Below the pieces are notes generated by a model that worked only from the letters and a program-made list of their open reading frames with translations, was not told the DNA's origin and did no database searches. A stretch of 5,923 nt of DNA, taken from assembly GCA_029287815.1 (NCBI GenBank), contig JARFQK010000427.1, positions 1 through 5,923 of the forward strand, written 5' to 3'. The position numbers and the translations under genes were made by a program. Below are positions 1 through 5,879 of this stretch, one piece after another; position 1 is the first letter of the stretch; every line of letters starts with the position of its first letter. The DNA comes from Gammaproteobacteria bacterium (lineage in GTDB: Bacteria > Pseudomonadota > Gammaproteobacteria > SZUA-229).

Positions 1-47
1 GTCAATGGCAGGGCACGCACAGTGGATATTGCGCCGGTATAGTTCAT
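1..47 (-). CDS. flhA: Start of probable flhA (flagellar export gate protein FlhA), partial at window edge
   Basis: Only the first 15 codons are inside the window, reading MNYTGAISTVRALPL before the edge. The ATG is preceded at a 6-nt spacing by a strong ribosome binding site (AGGAGA), and it lies 18 bp after the flhB stop on the same strand. FlhA is the large export-gate subunit whose cytoplasmic nonamer docks substrates for the flagellar type III secretion system, and flhA follows flhB in many gammaproteobacterial flagellar clusters. The identity therefore comes from position: the visible residues are too few and too variable in the family to prove it. That a coding sequence starts here is well supported by the ribosome site and start codon; the name flhA is an inference. 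Confidence 0.65.
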   Translation of the reverse strand, partial: MNYTGAISTVRALPL

Positions 48-53
48 TGGATG

Positions 54-59
54 TCTCCT
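54..59 (-). promoter_or_regulatory. Ribosome binding site of probable flhA
   Basis: AGGAGA on the minus strand lies 6 nt before the ATG at 45-47. It is one of the strongest Shine-Dalgarno matches in the window and fixes the start of the partial gene at the edge. It falls within the 18-bp gap after the flhB stop. Confidence 0.7.
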
Positions 60-65
60 GTGACT

Positions 66-1211
66 TTATTCATCGTCCGGCTTGAGTACATTTGTCCATT
101 CATCGGGTATCGGCAGCTCATCAGGCGCCTCAGGTGGCTCATCATTCACACCCGCTGCATTCAACTGGTAAACGTAAGACAGCACGTTTGCGACCGCCAC
201 GTACAATCCTGCAGGAATCTCATGGTTCAGTTCAGTGCTCGCATAAAGCGCTCGCGCCAGCGGTGGTGCTTCTACAATTGCGACACCATGTTGATCCGCT
301 AGCATGCGTATACGTGCCGCAACGAGGTCTACGCCTTTAGCGACAAGAACAGGGGCCCCCATACTGAACTGATCGTAACGCAACGCGACTGCATAGTGGG
401 TCGGGTTGGTGATCACGACATCCGCTTGAGGCACGGCCTCCATCATGCGCCGCTGTGATAATTGCTGTTGCATGGACCTGATCTTGGCCTTGACTTCAGG
501 TCTACCGTCTGTCTCTTTGGCCTCATCCTTGACCTCCTGCTTGGTCATCCGTAACTGCTTGCGATGCTGCCAGAGCTGGAAAGGCACGTCGACCGCCGCA
601 ATGATGATCAGTACGCTGCTCGAAGCCAGAAATGACCAGCCACACAGGTTCGCGACGTGCGCCAGCGCAGATTGCAGCGATTCCGTACCCAGCTCGAGTA
701 TTTCATGGACCATCGAGAGCAAAATAGCGGCGGAGATCCCTGCAACCAGCGCAAATTTCGCCAACACTTTGACCAGCTCCATCAAACCGCGCAAAGCGAA
801 GATCCGTCCAATGCCCTTGATTGGATCTATTTTTTCCCACTTGAAACTGATTGCCTTGGTGCTGAAGGACCAGCCGCCCAAACCAAGTGGTGTCATGATG
901 ACTACGACCGTTAGCAGAACCAGGATTGGCGCGATAACCCCCAAACTCTGCATCAGCATGCTGCCTAACGTCTCGACGATCACCTGCTTGTCGATGGTGC
1001 GTGCATGCTCTATCGACAAGCCACGGCTCATGATGTCCCGCATACCGGATAACAGACTCTCGCCCATCAGCAGGAATCCCCCCGCTGCTGCCATCAGCAG
1101 GCTCATACTGTTCAACTCTTTCGACCGCGGGACCTGACCTTTCTCACGTGCCTCCCGCAGTCGTTTCGGGGTAGGTTGTTCGGTACGCTCCTGTCCGGTA
1201 TCAACGGCCAT
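66..1211 (-). CDS. flhB: FlhB, flagellar type III export gate and substrate-specificity switch protein
   Basis: A 381-residue inner-membrane protein of the flagellar export apparatus. The N-terminus carries the family motif ERTEQPTPKRLREAREKGQV (residues 8-27). Four hydrophobic segments follow at about 36-54, 88-112, 146-168 and 190-212, then a charged linker (about 215-260) and the cytoplasmic autocleaving domain. The cleavage motif NPTH is at residues 269-272, inside ADVVITNPTHYAVALRYD. In this family self-cleavage occurs between Asn and Pro and switches export from rod/hook to filament substrates, so the protein should be active. The tail (350-381) is Pro/Glu/Asp-rich with the LPIPDEW segment typical of many proteobacterial FlhBs. 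The start ATG lies 3 bp after the fliR stop with little visible Shine-Dalgarno sequence, so translation is probably coupled to fliR. Length is normal and no lesion is seen. Confidence 0.97.
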   Translation of the reverse strand: MAVDTGQERTEQPTPKRLREAREKGQVPRSKELNSMSLLMAAAGGFLLMGESLLSGMRDIMSRGLSIEHARTIDKQVIVETLGSMLMQSLGVIAPILVLLTVVVIMTPLGLGGWSFSTKAISFKWEKIDPIKGIGRIFALRGLMELVKVLAKFALVAGISAAILLSMVHEILELGTESLQSALAHVANLCGWSFLASSSVLIIIAAVDVPFQLWQHRKQLRMTKQEVKDEAKETDGRPEVKAKIRSMQQQLSQRRMMEAVPQADVVITNPTHYAVALRYDQFSMGAPVLVAKGVDLVAARIRMLADQHGVAIVEAPPLARALYASTELNHEIPAGLYVAVANVLSYVYQLNAAGVNDEPPEAPDELPIPDEWTNVLKPDDE

Positions 1212-1214
1212 TGA

Positions 1215-1997
1215 TCAGCCTATCCTGTTGATCAGGCCGACCGCCTGCAGCATTAACCGGCTCAGATGGTCGGTAATGCTGGGTAAGGTCAGGATCAGGA
1301 ATACCAATCCGACGATAATCATCGCTGGAAAACCCACAGCGAAGATATTCAGCTGTGGTGCGGCCCGTGAAGTCACACCGAAGGCCAGATTGACCAACAG
1401 CAGCGCCGCCACAGCGGGTAAAGCTACCAGCATGGCACCGACAAACATGTTGCTCCCCCAGGAAACGAGTTGCCAAAGGCTGTCGGGTGATATCACCAAT
1501 GGTCCTACCGGCAATCGTTGAAAACTGTTTGCGAGCAGTTCGATCAACAGTAAATGCCCGTTCAACGCGAGAAACACGAGGGTCACCATGATCAGAATCG
1601 CCTGGCTGACCACCGGTACTTGGACACCATTCTGCGGATCGACAATAGAAGCAAAACCCAGACCCATAGTCATCGCGATAGCTTGACCTGCGATGATGAA
1701 GGCAGAGAAGACCATTTGCAGAATGAATCCCATCGCCACACCGATCAACACCTGATACACGCCGATCAGCACTGCCTCGGCACTGATCAGGTCCATGATC
1801 GGCGGCGCAGGTATGACTGGCACCAAAAGCCACGCCATCAACAAAGCCAGCAATACGCGGGTCCTCACTGGCACGCTGCGCGCCGAAAACACCGGCATCG
1901 CTGTGAACATCGCGCCAATTCGCATGAACGGCCACAGCAAGCTTGCCAGCCAGTGGGTCAGTTCAGCACCGGTGATGTTAACAACCGCGGTCATCAT
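1215..1997 (-). CDS. fliR: FliR, flagellar type III export gate membrane protein
   Basis: A 260-residue, almost wholly hydrophobic protein, the usual size for FliR. FliR is an export-gate subunit that packs with five FliP and four FliQ in the core of the flagellar secretion channel. Visible hallmarks are RIGAMFTAMPVFSARSVPVRTR (26-47), the segment GFILQMVFSAFIIAGQAIAM followed by MGLGFASIVDPQNG (90-124), and LNIFAVGFPAMIIVG (216-230); about six hydrophobic stretches are seen. The start overlaps the fliQ stop as ATGA (1994-1997). A second in-frame ATG follows at once (1992-1994), so initiation could be at either Met. No strong Shine-Dalgarno sequence precedes them, which fits re-initiation by ribosomes finishing fliQ. 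The flhB start follows the stop by 3 bp. Confidence 0.96.
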   Translation of the reverse strand: MMTAVVNITGAELTHWLASLLWPFMRIGAMFTAMPVFSARSVPVRTRVLLALLMAWLLVPVIPAPPIMDLISAEAVLIGVYQVLIGVAMGFILQMVFSAFIIAGQAIAMTMGLGFASIVDPQNGVQVPVVSQAILIMVTLVFLALNGHLLLIELLANSFQRLPVGPLVISPDSLWQLVSWGSNMFVGAMLVALPAVAALLLVNLAFGVTSRAAPQLNIFAVGFPAMIIVGLVFLILTLPSITDHLSRLMLQAVGLINRIG

Positions 1998-2263
1998 CCA
2001 ATCAGCTCAGGAATGCGCTCGATCAGATTGATCGAGAAATCAGAGATCAAGCCAAGCATCCAGGAGCCAGCGACTACCAGAGCGATTCCGAGAACAGCCA
2101 GCTTGGGTATGAAAGTCAGTGTCATTTCCTGAATCTGGGTGGCCGCCTGTACCATGCCGACGAGCAAACCGACCGCCAATGCAGATATCAGCAATGGCGC
2201 CGCCAGCAATGCCGTGACCCAGAGCGCTTCTTGCCCGACATCGAGTACCATTTCAGGTGTCAT
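1994..2263 (-). CDS. fliQ: FliQ, small flagellar type III export gate protein
   Basis: An 89-residue protein with two transmembrane hairpin segments (about 15-38 and 52-76), the standard FliQ size and layout. The conserved loop between them, QAATQIQE (39-46) then TLTFIPK (48-54), is the FliQ signature. Four FliQ subunits wrap the FliP/FliR core of the export channel in the MS-ring. The ATG is preceded by GGAGA (2269-2273) at 5-nt spacing, so this gene has its own ribosome site. The 3' end overlaps the fliR start by 4 bp. Upstream, 45 bp separate it from the fliP stop, the widest gap in the operon, and no terminator or promoter is recognisable there. Confidence 0.97.
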   Translation of the reverse strand: MTPEMVLDVGQEALWVTALLAAPLLISALAVGLLVGMVQAATQIQEMTLTFIPKLAVLGIALVVAGSWMLGLISDFSINLIERIPELIG

Positions 2264-2308
2264 GGAAATCTCCAGTGTTCATAAGTAGGTGCGAAAGCAT
2301 CACCGGCT

Positions 2309-3052
2309 TCACACGTAAAAGCTCGAAGCCATCGTGCCCATCACCAGCGACCAGCCGTCGATCAGCACAAACAGCATCAGTTTGAAGGGTAAAGAAATAA
2401 TCATTGGTGACAGCATCATCATACCCATCGACATCAACACGCTGGCGACAACGAGATCAATGATCAGAAACGGAATGAAGATCAAGAAACCAATCTGGAA
2501 AGCCGTTTTCAGTTCACTGGTAACAAACGATGGCAATAGCAATGAGAACGGAACTTTCTTGGCTGGATCCAGTTTCCCGTGTCCGGCAATGTCTGCAAAA
2601 AGGGCCAGGTCGGACTCGCGTGTTTGCGCAAGCATGAAATGGTAGAAAGGCTCAGAGGCTTTCTCCATCGCCACTTCCGAGCTCAGCTCCTCATCCAGAT
2701 AGGGCTTGACACCCGACTGATACGCACTGCTAAAAACGGGCGCCATGATGAAAAAAGTCAAGAACAATGACAAACCGAGCAGGATCTGGTTGGAGGGCGT
2801 CTGTGCTGTTCCGAGTGCCTGTCTCAAGATCGATAGTACGATGATGATACGAGTGAAAGACGTCGTCATAATCAATGCTGCCGGCAGCAAACTGAGCACC
2901 GTCATCAATGCGAGAATCTGGAGAGTGACGCTGTAGGTCTCGCCGCCATCCGCAGAGGGCGTCACCGTGAAAGCGGTAAAGCCTTGAGCTGACCAGGCGT
3001 CCTGGAACGACAAGATCAGGACGATCGTGAGTAGAGGTCTGACTTTTTGCAT
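2309..3052 (-). CDS. fliP: FliP, flagellar type III export gate channel protein with signal peptide
   Basis: A 247-residue membrane protein. FliP forms the pentameric pore of the flagellar export gate. The N-terminus is a signal peptide: basic MQKVR, a hydrophobic core, and a plausible cleavage after Ala22 (WSA). FliP is one of the few flagellar gate proteins known to carry one. Hydrophobic segments lie at about 46-64, 90-106, 186-205 and 210-235. Signatures include SFTRIIIVLSILRQALGTAQ (65-84), followed by TPSNQIL, and the C-terminal MSMGMMMLSPMIISLPFKL (207-225) leading to LFVLIDGW. I chose the ATG at 3050-3052 over the in-frame GTG one codon earlier (3053-3055): AAGGAG at 3059-3064 is 6 nt from the ATG but only 3 nt from the GTG. 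The ATG shares one base with the fliO stop (TGATG), so translation is probably coupled. The protein appears complete. Confidence 0.96.
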   Translation of the reverse strand: MQKVRPLLTIVLILSFQDAWSAQGFTAFTVTPSADGGETYSVTLQILALMTVLSLLPAALIMTTSFTRIIIVLSILRQALGTAQTPSNQILLGLSLFLTFFIMAPVFSSAYQSGVKPYLDEELSSEVAMEKASEPFYHFMLAQTRESDLALFADIAGHGKLDPAKKVPFSLLLPSFVTSELKTAFQIGFLIFIPFLIIDLVVASVLMSMGMMMLSPMIISLPFKLMLFVLIDGWSLVMGTMASSFYV

Positions 3053-3549
3053 CACTTGCTCCTTGATAATGCCGCAGTCAATTTATCGGAAAAACTTCCG
3101 GTCAGCAGTCTTTCGACACCATTGCTGGCCCTCGAACCCGTCGCCTCCACGGGTTCATCGAGCTGGTGCAAAAGGCTTATCCGGCCCGGGGCAACACCGA
3201 GTAATAATTGTGTCGGGCCCACCTGAACGAGCACCAGCCGTTCCCGCGCGCCCATACTGATACCACCCAGCACCTGCAGGGCACCGTCCGATGACGACTG
3301 CAAGCGATTGACGCGTTTCGCCAACCAGGCCAGCACCACTATACAGAGCAGAACAAACAACAGACCGACAATCAACTGCAGCAGGTAACCCGAGCCCATA
3401 TATTCGTTGCTCAAGGCTGCAGATCGCGTAGCGGTTGACGACAATTTTTCCACGTCGTCGACAGCAGCAGCACTGAACGGAAACAGCATCAACCCGCAAA
3501 CGCTGTGCCTGACCCATCGAAAAATAGCCATAATCCGCGCCAGCTCCAT
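3052..3549 (-). CDS. fliO: FliO, flagellar export gate assembly factor
   Basis: A 165-residue bitopic membrane protein. FliO is poorly conserved but lies between fliN and fliP in many flagellar operons and helps FliP assemble. Here the layout is a hydrophobic N-terminal leader (about 16-29, possibly a cleavable signal ending in SAAA), a short periplasmic stretch, a strong membrane segment at 55-77 ending in the basic AKRVNR, and a small cytoplasmic domain. That domain contains LQVLGGISMGARERLVLVQV (91-110) then LLLGVAPGRISLLHQL, the typical FliO pattern. The chosen ATG directly abuts the fliN stop (TAGATG) but has only a weak Shine-Dalgarno. Met7 (3529-3531) would give a more conventional signal peptide beginning MAIFRWVR, so the exact start is uncertain. 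The stop overlaps the fliP start. Confidence 0.92.
   Translation of the reverse strand: MELARIMAIFRWVRHSVCGLMLFPFSAAAVDDVEKLSSTATRSAALSNEYMGSGYLLQLIVGLLFVLLCIVVLAWLAKRVNRLQSSSDGALQVLGGISMGARERLVLVQVGPTQLLLGVAPGRISLLHQLDEPVEATGSRASNGVERLLTGSFSDKLTAALSRSK
3059..3064 (-). promoter_or_regulatory. Ribosome binding site of fliP
   Basis: AAGGAG on the minus strand lies inside the last codons of fliO. Its spacing of 6 nt favours the ATG at 3050-3052 as the fliP start over the adjacent GTG at 3053-3055 (3 nt). Confidence 0.6.
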
Positions 3550-3975
3550 CTATCTTAATTTCTTGACGCGCTCGGCAGGGCTGATCACATCGGTCAGGCG
3601 GATGCCGAATTTCTCGTTGATAACAACGACCTCGCCATGTGCGATCAATGTTCCATTGATGAGCACATCCATCGGCTCGCCAGCAATCCGATCGAGCTCG
3701 ACAACGGAACCCCTGTTCAGTGACAGCAGATCCTGTATTGGCACTTCCTTTCGACCTACTTCCATCGATAATGTGACCGGAATGTCCAGAACGACGTCGA
3801 GGTTGGCTTCTGCAGTGCTCAGGGTTCCATTGTCATTGGCGAGGTGCTGAAATTCGGCACGCTCATACCCGCCTTGCTGCTGCGTATCGCTGCTTGGCTC
3901 GGACGCGGTATCACCGGCAGCAGTCGACGCGGACTGCTCAGTCACAGCATCGGTTTCGGTTGAATGTTCGTTCAT
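3550..3975 (-). CDS. fliN: FliN, flagellar motor switch (C-ring) protein
   Basis: A 141-residue cytoplasmic protein with one SpoA (surface presentation of antigens) domain at about 62-133, including LDIPVTLSMEVGRKEVPIQD (63-82), then LLSLNRGSVVELDRIAGEP, NGTLIAHGEVVVINEKFGIR (107-126) and LTDVISPAERVKKL at the end. FliN builds the lower part of the C-ring with FliM and also binds the FliH/FliI export ATPase complex. Residues 1-58 form a low-complexity leader rich in Ser, Thr, Asp, Glu and Gln, probably disordered; similar leaders are common in FliN. The ATG has a strong AGGAGT (3982-3987) at 6-nt spacing within the 17-bp gap after fliM, matching the high copy number of FliN relative to the other switch proteins. 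The stop is directly followed by the fliO ATG. Confidence 0.97.
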   Translation of the reverse strand: MNEHSTETDAVTEQSASTAAGDTASEPSSDTQQQGGYERAEFQHLANDNGTLSTAEANLDVVLDIPVTLSMEVGRKEVPIQDLLSLNRGSVVELDRIAGEPMDVLINGTLIAHGEVVVINEKFGIRLTDVISPAERVKKLR

Positions 3976-3992
3976 GTGCTGACTCCTGCTCG

Positions 3993-4979
3993 TTAATCAT
4001 GTGAATAATCGGGCCGCTCGACCGGGGTCACGAACTGGACCGCATTGCGACCATTGGACACTCCGATCACGCCTCTGAATATCGGCGTATGCATCGCCCG
4101 AACCGTGACCATCTCGCTCAATTCAACGGGTATCACGTCCCCTGGGTTCAGCTTCAGGACATCACTCACAGACAACTTGGTGTGCGCCATGCAACAATCG
4201 ATCTCAACGACCGCCTGTCTGATGCCATCCTTGAGTGCTCTGATCCAGTTCTGATCGACGTCATTTTGCTCGGCGCCTGCATCATGGCTCTCCAGATGCC
4301 TGATGGGTTCGAGCATTGAATTCGGGATTACAATTTGGATGACCCCGCTACCACCTTCCATTTCTATTTTGAAAGCTGAGACAGCAACGGCCTCGTCGGC
4401 GCCGGCGATATTTGCAAACTGCGGGTCCACTTCGGATCGAATGAAAGCGAGGTCCAGGGGCAGAGAAGCCTGCCAGGCAGCGGCCAGATCGGCCATTAAT
4501 CGATCCAGCAACAGACGTATCACGCGGTTCTCGGTAGGCGTGAATTCACGATCTTCGATATTGACTTGATAGCGTCCATCGCCGCCGAAAAAGTTGTCAA
4601 CTGTGGTCAAAACCAATTCGGGTTCGATCACGAACAAGCCAGTGCCATGCAGCGGATTGATACTGACCAGATTCAGGTTGATGGGTGTTTTCAGAGACGC
4701 GGTGAACTCGACAAACTTGACCAGCCTTATACCATCCGCGGCAACCTCGACAGACTTTCTCAACATCGTCGAGATGCTTTTTTCAAAGGCGCGCGCGAAG
4801 CGTTCATTCGCTCTGTCCATCGCCGGTAAATGACAGTCATCCGTCAGATCCTGGCTACCGAATTCATACGGAACGACTTCGCCTCTTGCAGCCAAGCGCT
4901 CTGACTTCGTGTCGATCTCACCACTATCGACACCCTTCAACAGCGTGTCGATTTCTTCCTGTGAAAGATGCTCATTCAC
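3993..4979 (-). CDS. fliM: FliM, flagellar motor switch protein that binds phospho-CheY
   Basis: A 328-residue C-ring protein. The N-terminal peptide LSQEEIDTLL (5-14) is the conserved phospho-CheY binding motif, followed by a flexible linker. The middle CheC-like domain (about 45-230) contains the FFGGDGR segment (130-136), the GGxG-type motif that contacts FliG. The C-terminal SpoA domain (about 255-322), with LKLNPGDVIPVELSEMVTVR (275-294), pairs with FliN. FliM transmits the chemotaxis signal that reverses rotation. The start is a GTG (4977-4979): it is the only one that places LSQEEID a few residues from the N-terminus, and it has a modest AGGCG site 6 nt upstream overlapping the fliL stop. 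An ATG four bases into the gene (GTGAATG) is out of frame. The gap to fliL is 9 bp. Length is normal. Confidence 0.97.
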   Translation of the reverse strand: MNEHLSQEEIDTLLKGVDSGEIDTKSERLAARGEVVPYEFGSQDLTDDCHLPAMDRANERFARAFEKSISTMLRKSVEVAADGIRLVKFVEFTASLKTPINLNLVSINPLHGTGLFVIEPELVLTTVDNFFGGDGRYQVNIEDREFTPTENRVIRLLLDRLMADLAAAWQASLPLDLAFIRSEVDPQFANIAGADEAVAVSAFKIEMEGGSGVIQIVIPNSMLEPIRHLESHDAGAEQNDVDQNWIRALKDGIRQAVVEIDCCMAHTKLSVSDVLKLNPGDVIPVELSEMVTVRAMHTPIFRGVIGVSNGRNAVQFVTPVERPDYSHD

Positions 4980-4985
4980 GTGATG

Positions 4986-4990
4986 CGCCT
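4986..4990 (-). promoter_or_regulatory. Weak ribosome binding site of fliM (GTG start)
   Basis: AGGCG on the minus strand lies 6 nt before the GTG start at 4977-4979 and overlaps the fliL TAG stop (4989-4991). It is the only purine-rich match at usable spacing and supports the GTG start. Its weakness suggests coupling to fliL translation. Confidence 0.4.
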
Positions 4991-5489
4991 ATTGAATCAC
5001 AAAGGAGTTGTAATAGGCAGCCTCGACACCGGACTTACCACCGATTTGCTCCAGTGTTTGATTTATGTCCGCTGTCATCTTCTCGAGTAATTTTTCCTTG
5101 CCCTCACGCGTGGTCATTGTTTCTGAATCCTGATTGTCAACCAGCAACAACAGACTGCTGCGAATAGCCGGACTATGTTTCTTTATGTCTTCAATGACAT
5201 CCCTGTCACGTGCCATCACCTCAAGAGAAAACTGCATGAAACGCGCGTGCTTCGGATTGCGAAAACTGACGACGAACTTGGGGTCCATCGAATGGTATAT
5301 TGGTGGCTCGCTCGCTACCGTCTCGGTATCCTGGCCGTCGGCGGCCGCCGTTTGATCATCCCCTTTCAAAAAGACCATCATGCCAGCCGCGATTCCGACA
5401 CTCAGTACAATAGATACTGCTATCGCCACAATCACGATGATCATGGTCGAATTGCCTTTCTTACCCTGGTTCTCTGCCTGTTCCGCCAT
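4989..5489 (-). CDS. fliL: FliL, flagellar basal body-associated stator-supporting protein
   Basis: A 166-residue single-pass inner-membrane protein. A short charged cytoplasmic head (1-15, with GKKG) is followed by one strong transmembrane helix (about 16-41) and an acidic linker (43-60). The periplasmic FliL domain then includes YHSMDPKFVVSF (65-76), FMQFSLEVMARDRDVIEDIK (84-103), a KHSPAIRSSLLLLV segment, and the family-typical C-terminal ending YNSFVIQ. FliL surrounds or supports the MotAB stator and raises torque or swarming ability in several species. It is the first gene of the operon in this window. The ATG has only a modest GGCGGG site 6 nt upstream, and about 67 nt of untranslated leader would separate it from the start site predicted by the sigma-54 element. 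No frameshift or truncation is seen. Confidence 0.95.
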   Translation of the reverse strand: MAEQAENQGKKGNSTMIIVIVAIAVSIVLSVGIAAGMMVFLKGDDQTAAADGQDTETVASEPPIYHSMDPKFVVSFRNPKHARFMQFSLEVMARDRDVIEDIKKHSPAIRSSLLLLVDNQDSETMTTREGKEKLLEKMTADINQTLEQIGGKSGVEAAYYNSFVIQ

Positions 5490-5566
5490 TAAAGACCCGC
5501 CATATCGTCAATAAAAGTTGTCCATGTTGATTTTTGCCTGACTTCATTGTCCTACTACAGACGATG

Positions 5567-5583
5567 AGCAAATCCCATGCCAA
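5567..5583 (-). promoter_or_regulatory. Candidate sigma-54 (RpoN) promoter for the fliL operon
   Basis: On the minus strand the sequence TTGGCATGGGATTTGCT matches the sigma-54 consensus TGGCAYG-N4-TTGCW, with the GG (-24) and GC (-12) separated by exactly 10 nt. The predicted start site is near 5556, giving a leader of about 67 nt before fliL. In Pseudomonas, Vibrio and related polar flagellates the mid-class operons encoding export-gate and switch proteins are RpoN-dependent and activated by FleQ/FlrA or FleR/FlrC, so the location is what that regulation predicts. The match is seen directly; that it is active, and which activator it uses, is inferred. Confidence 0.75.
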
Positions 5584-5608
5584 GGCGAATGACCTAATTA
5601 TTCCTATA

Positions 5609-5619
5609 TGATTCAATCA
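5609..5619. promoter_or_regulatory. Inverted repeat upstream of the sigma-54 element, possible activator or IHF-region site
   Basis: TGATTcAATCA is a perfect 5-bp inverted repeat around one central base in an AT-rich stretch. It is flanked on the minus strand by two copies of TCATAT spaced 15 bp apart. Its centre is about 33 bp upstream of the -24 GG and roughly 58 bp upstream of the predicted start site, where bent DNA or an activator site could lie. It does not match a FleQ or IHF consensus that I know, so the function is a guess. Confidence 0.25.
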
Positions 5620-5674
5620 GATATGAAGGCCGTTTGTAGAGATGCTGACTTTTTGGCTCGGCCGGATATAAACT

Positions 5675-5700
5675 CGCCGAAATCTTGGCGTTGATCAACG
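5675..5700. repeat. Hairpin followed by 12-bp perfect palindrome
   Basis: CGCCGA-AATC-TTGGCG (5675-5690) can form a 6-bp stem including one G-T wobble. Its last two bases begin the perfect 12-bp palindrome CGTTGATCAACG (5689-5700). No T-run follows on either strand, so neither is a typical intrinsic terminator. They abut the repeat-like block at 5704-5740 and may form its outer edge. Confidence 0.5.
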
Positions 5701-5703
5701 GGG

Positions 5704-5740
5704 CTCGTCATTGCGAGAAGCGACAGCGACGTGGCAATCT
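5704..5740. repeat. Dispersed extragenic palindromic repeat-like element (CGTCATTGCGAG...GGCAATCT type)
   Basis: The block begins CTCGTCATTGCGAG, continues through a GCGAC-A-GCGAC direct repeat and ends GTGGCAATCT, so ATTGC and GCAAT can pair as the arms of a hairpin, as can the overlapping CTCG/CGAG. The same arrangement (GTCATTGCGAG, a variable AGCGA-rich middle, GTGGCAATCT) is, from memory, a widespread intergenic repeat in many bacterial genomes. That it is repeated in this genome is inferred, since only one copy is in the window. Confidence 0.6.
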
Positions 5741-5765
5741 TTTGACCCTTGCGCGCATGTCAAAA
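5740..5765. repeat. Inverted repeat TTTTGAC-N12-GTCAAAA
   Basis: Seven-base arms are perfectly complementary around a 12-base spacer that itself holds the palindrome TGCGCGCA (5750-5757). The structure begins where the dispersed-repeat-like block ends. With A/T tracts on its outer ends it could fold as a weak bidirectional terminator-like hairpin or serve as a dimeric regulator site; neither can be shown from the sequence. Confidence 0.4.
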
Positions 5766-5791
5766 AATCACAGGTTACCTCCATGCAACTT

Positions 5792-5819
5792 GCCCCTTTT
5801 TGGGGCCGCACTTCGTGCG
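5792..5819. repeat. Two abutting hairpins
   Basis: GCCCC-TTTTT-GGGGC (5792-5806) is immediately followed by CGCAC-TTC-GTGCG (5807-5819), both with perfect 5-bp arms. They are GC-rich and compact but lack the trailing T-run of a standard intrinsic terminator. They could protect or end an upstream minus-strand transcript, or be parts of a dispersed repeat. Confidence 0.45.
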
Positions 5820-5879
5820 TTAACCCGCATTTCTCACCAGGATCACGGAAGCAGGCGCAGGATTCGCGTTCGTAAGCGC

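Noticed and set aside
445..1137. Plus-strand open frame of 230 codons antisense to flhB
   Set aside because: It is the reverse-complement shadow of flhB, has no plausible domain, and has no independent ribosome site worth noting.
1201..1935. Minus-strand open frame of 244 codons overlapping fliR
   Set aside because: It is a second reading frame through fliR. The fliR frame has unmistakable family motifs and membrane segments, while this one is Arg/Gly/Asp-rich with no recognisable domain.
1554..2132. Plus-strand open frame of 192 codons across fliR and fliQ
   Set aside because: It is antisense to two well-supported genes, with a His/Gln/Arg-rich composition typical of shadow frames.
2264..2308. 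Possible terminator or promoter in the fliP-fliQ gap
   Set aside because: No stem-loop with T-run and no recognisable promoter elements; it appears to be a plain spacer holding the fliQ ribosome site.
5495..5520. Possible sigma-28 (FliA) promoter around GACGATAT upstream of fliL
   Set aside because: Only a partial match to the GCCGATAA -10 box, and no TAAAGTTT-like -35 box at the required 11-nt spacing.
5651..5665. T-run next to a GGC/GCC inverted repeat as a terminator
   Set aside because: The T-run precedes the stem on the plus strand, and the minus strand shows A's after the stem, so the orientation is wrong for an intrinsic terminator. The stem is also only 3 bp.
5695..5784. Minus-strand 29-codon frame beginning ATGGAGGTAACC
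   Set aside because: Most of its length is a translation of the GTCATTGCGAG-type repeat. The GGAGGT lies inside the frame rather than before it, and no start codon at proper spacing leads to a longer frame.
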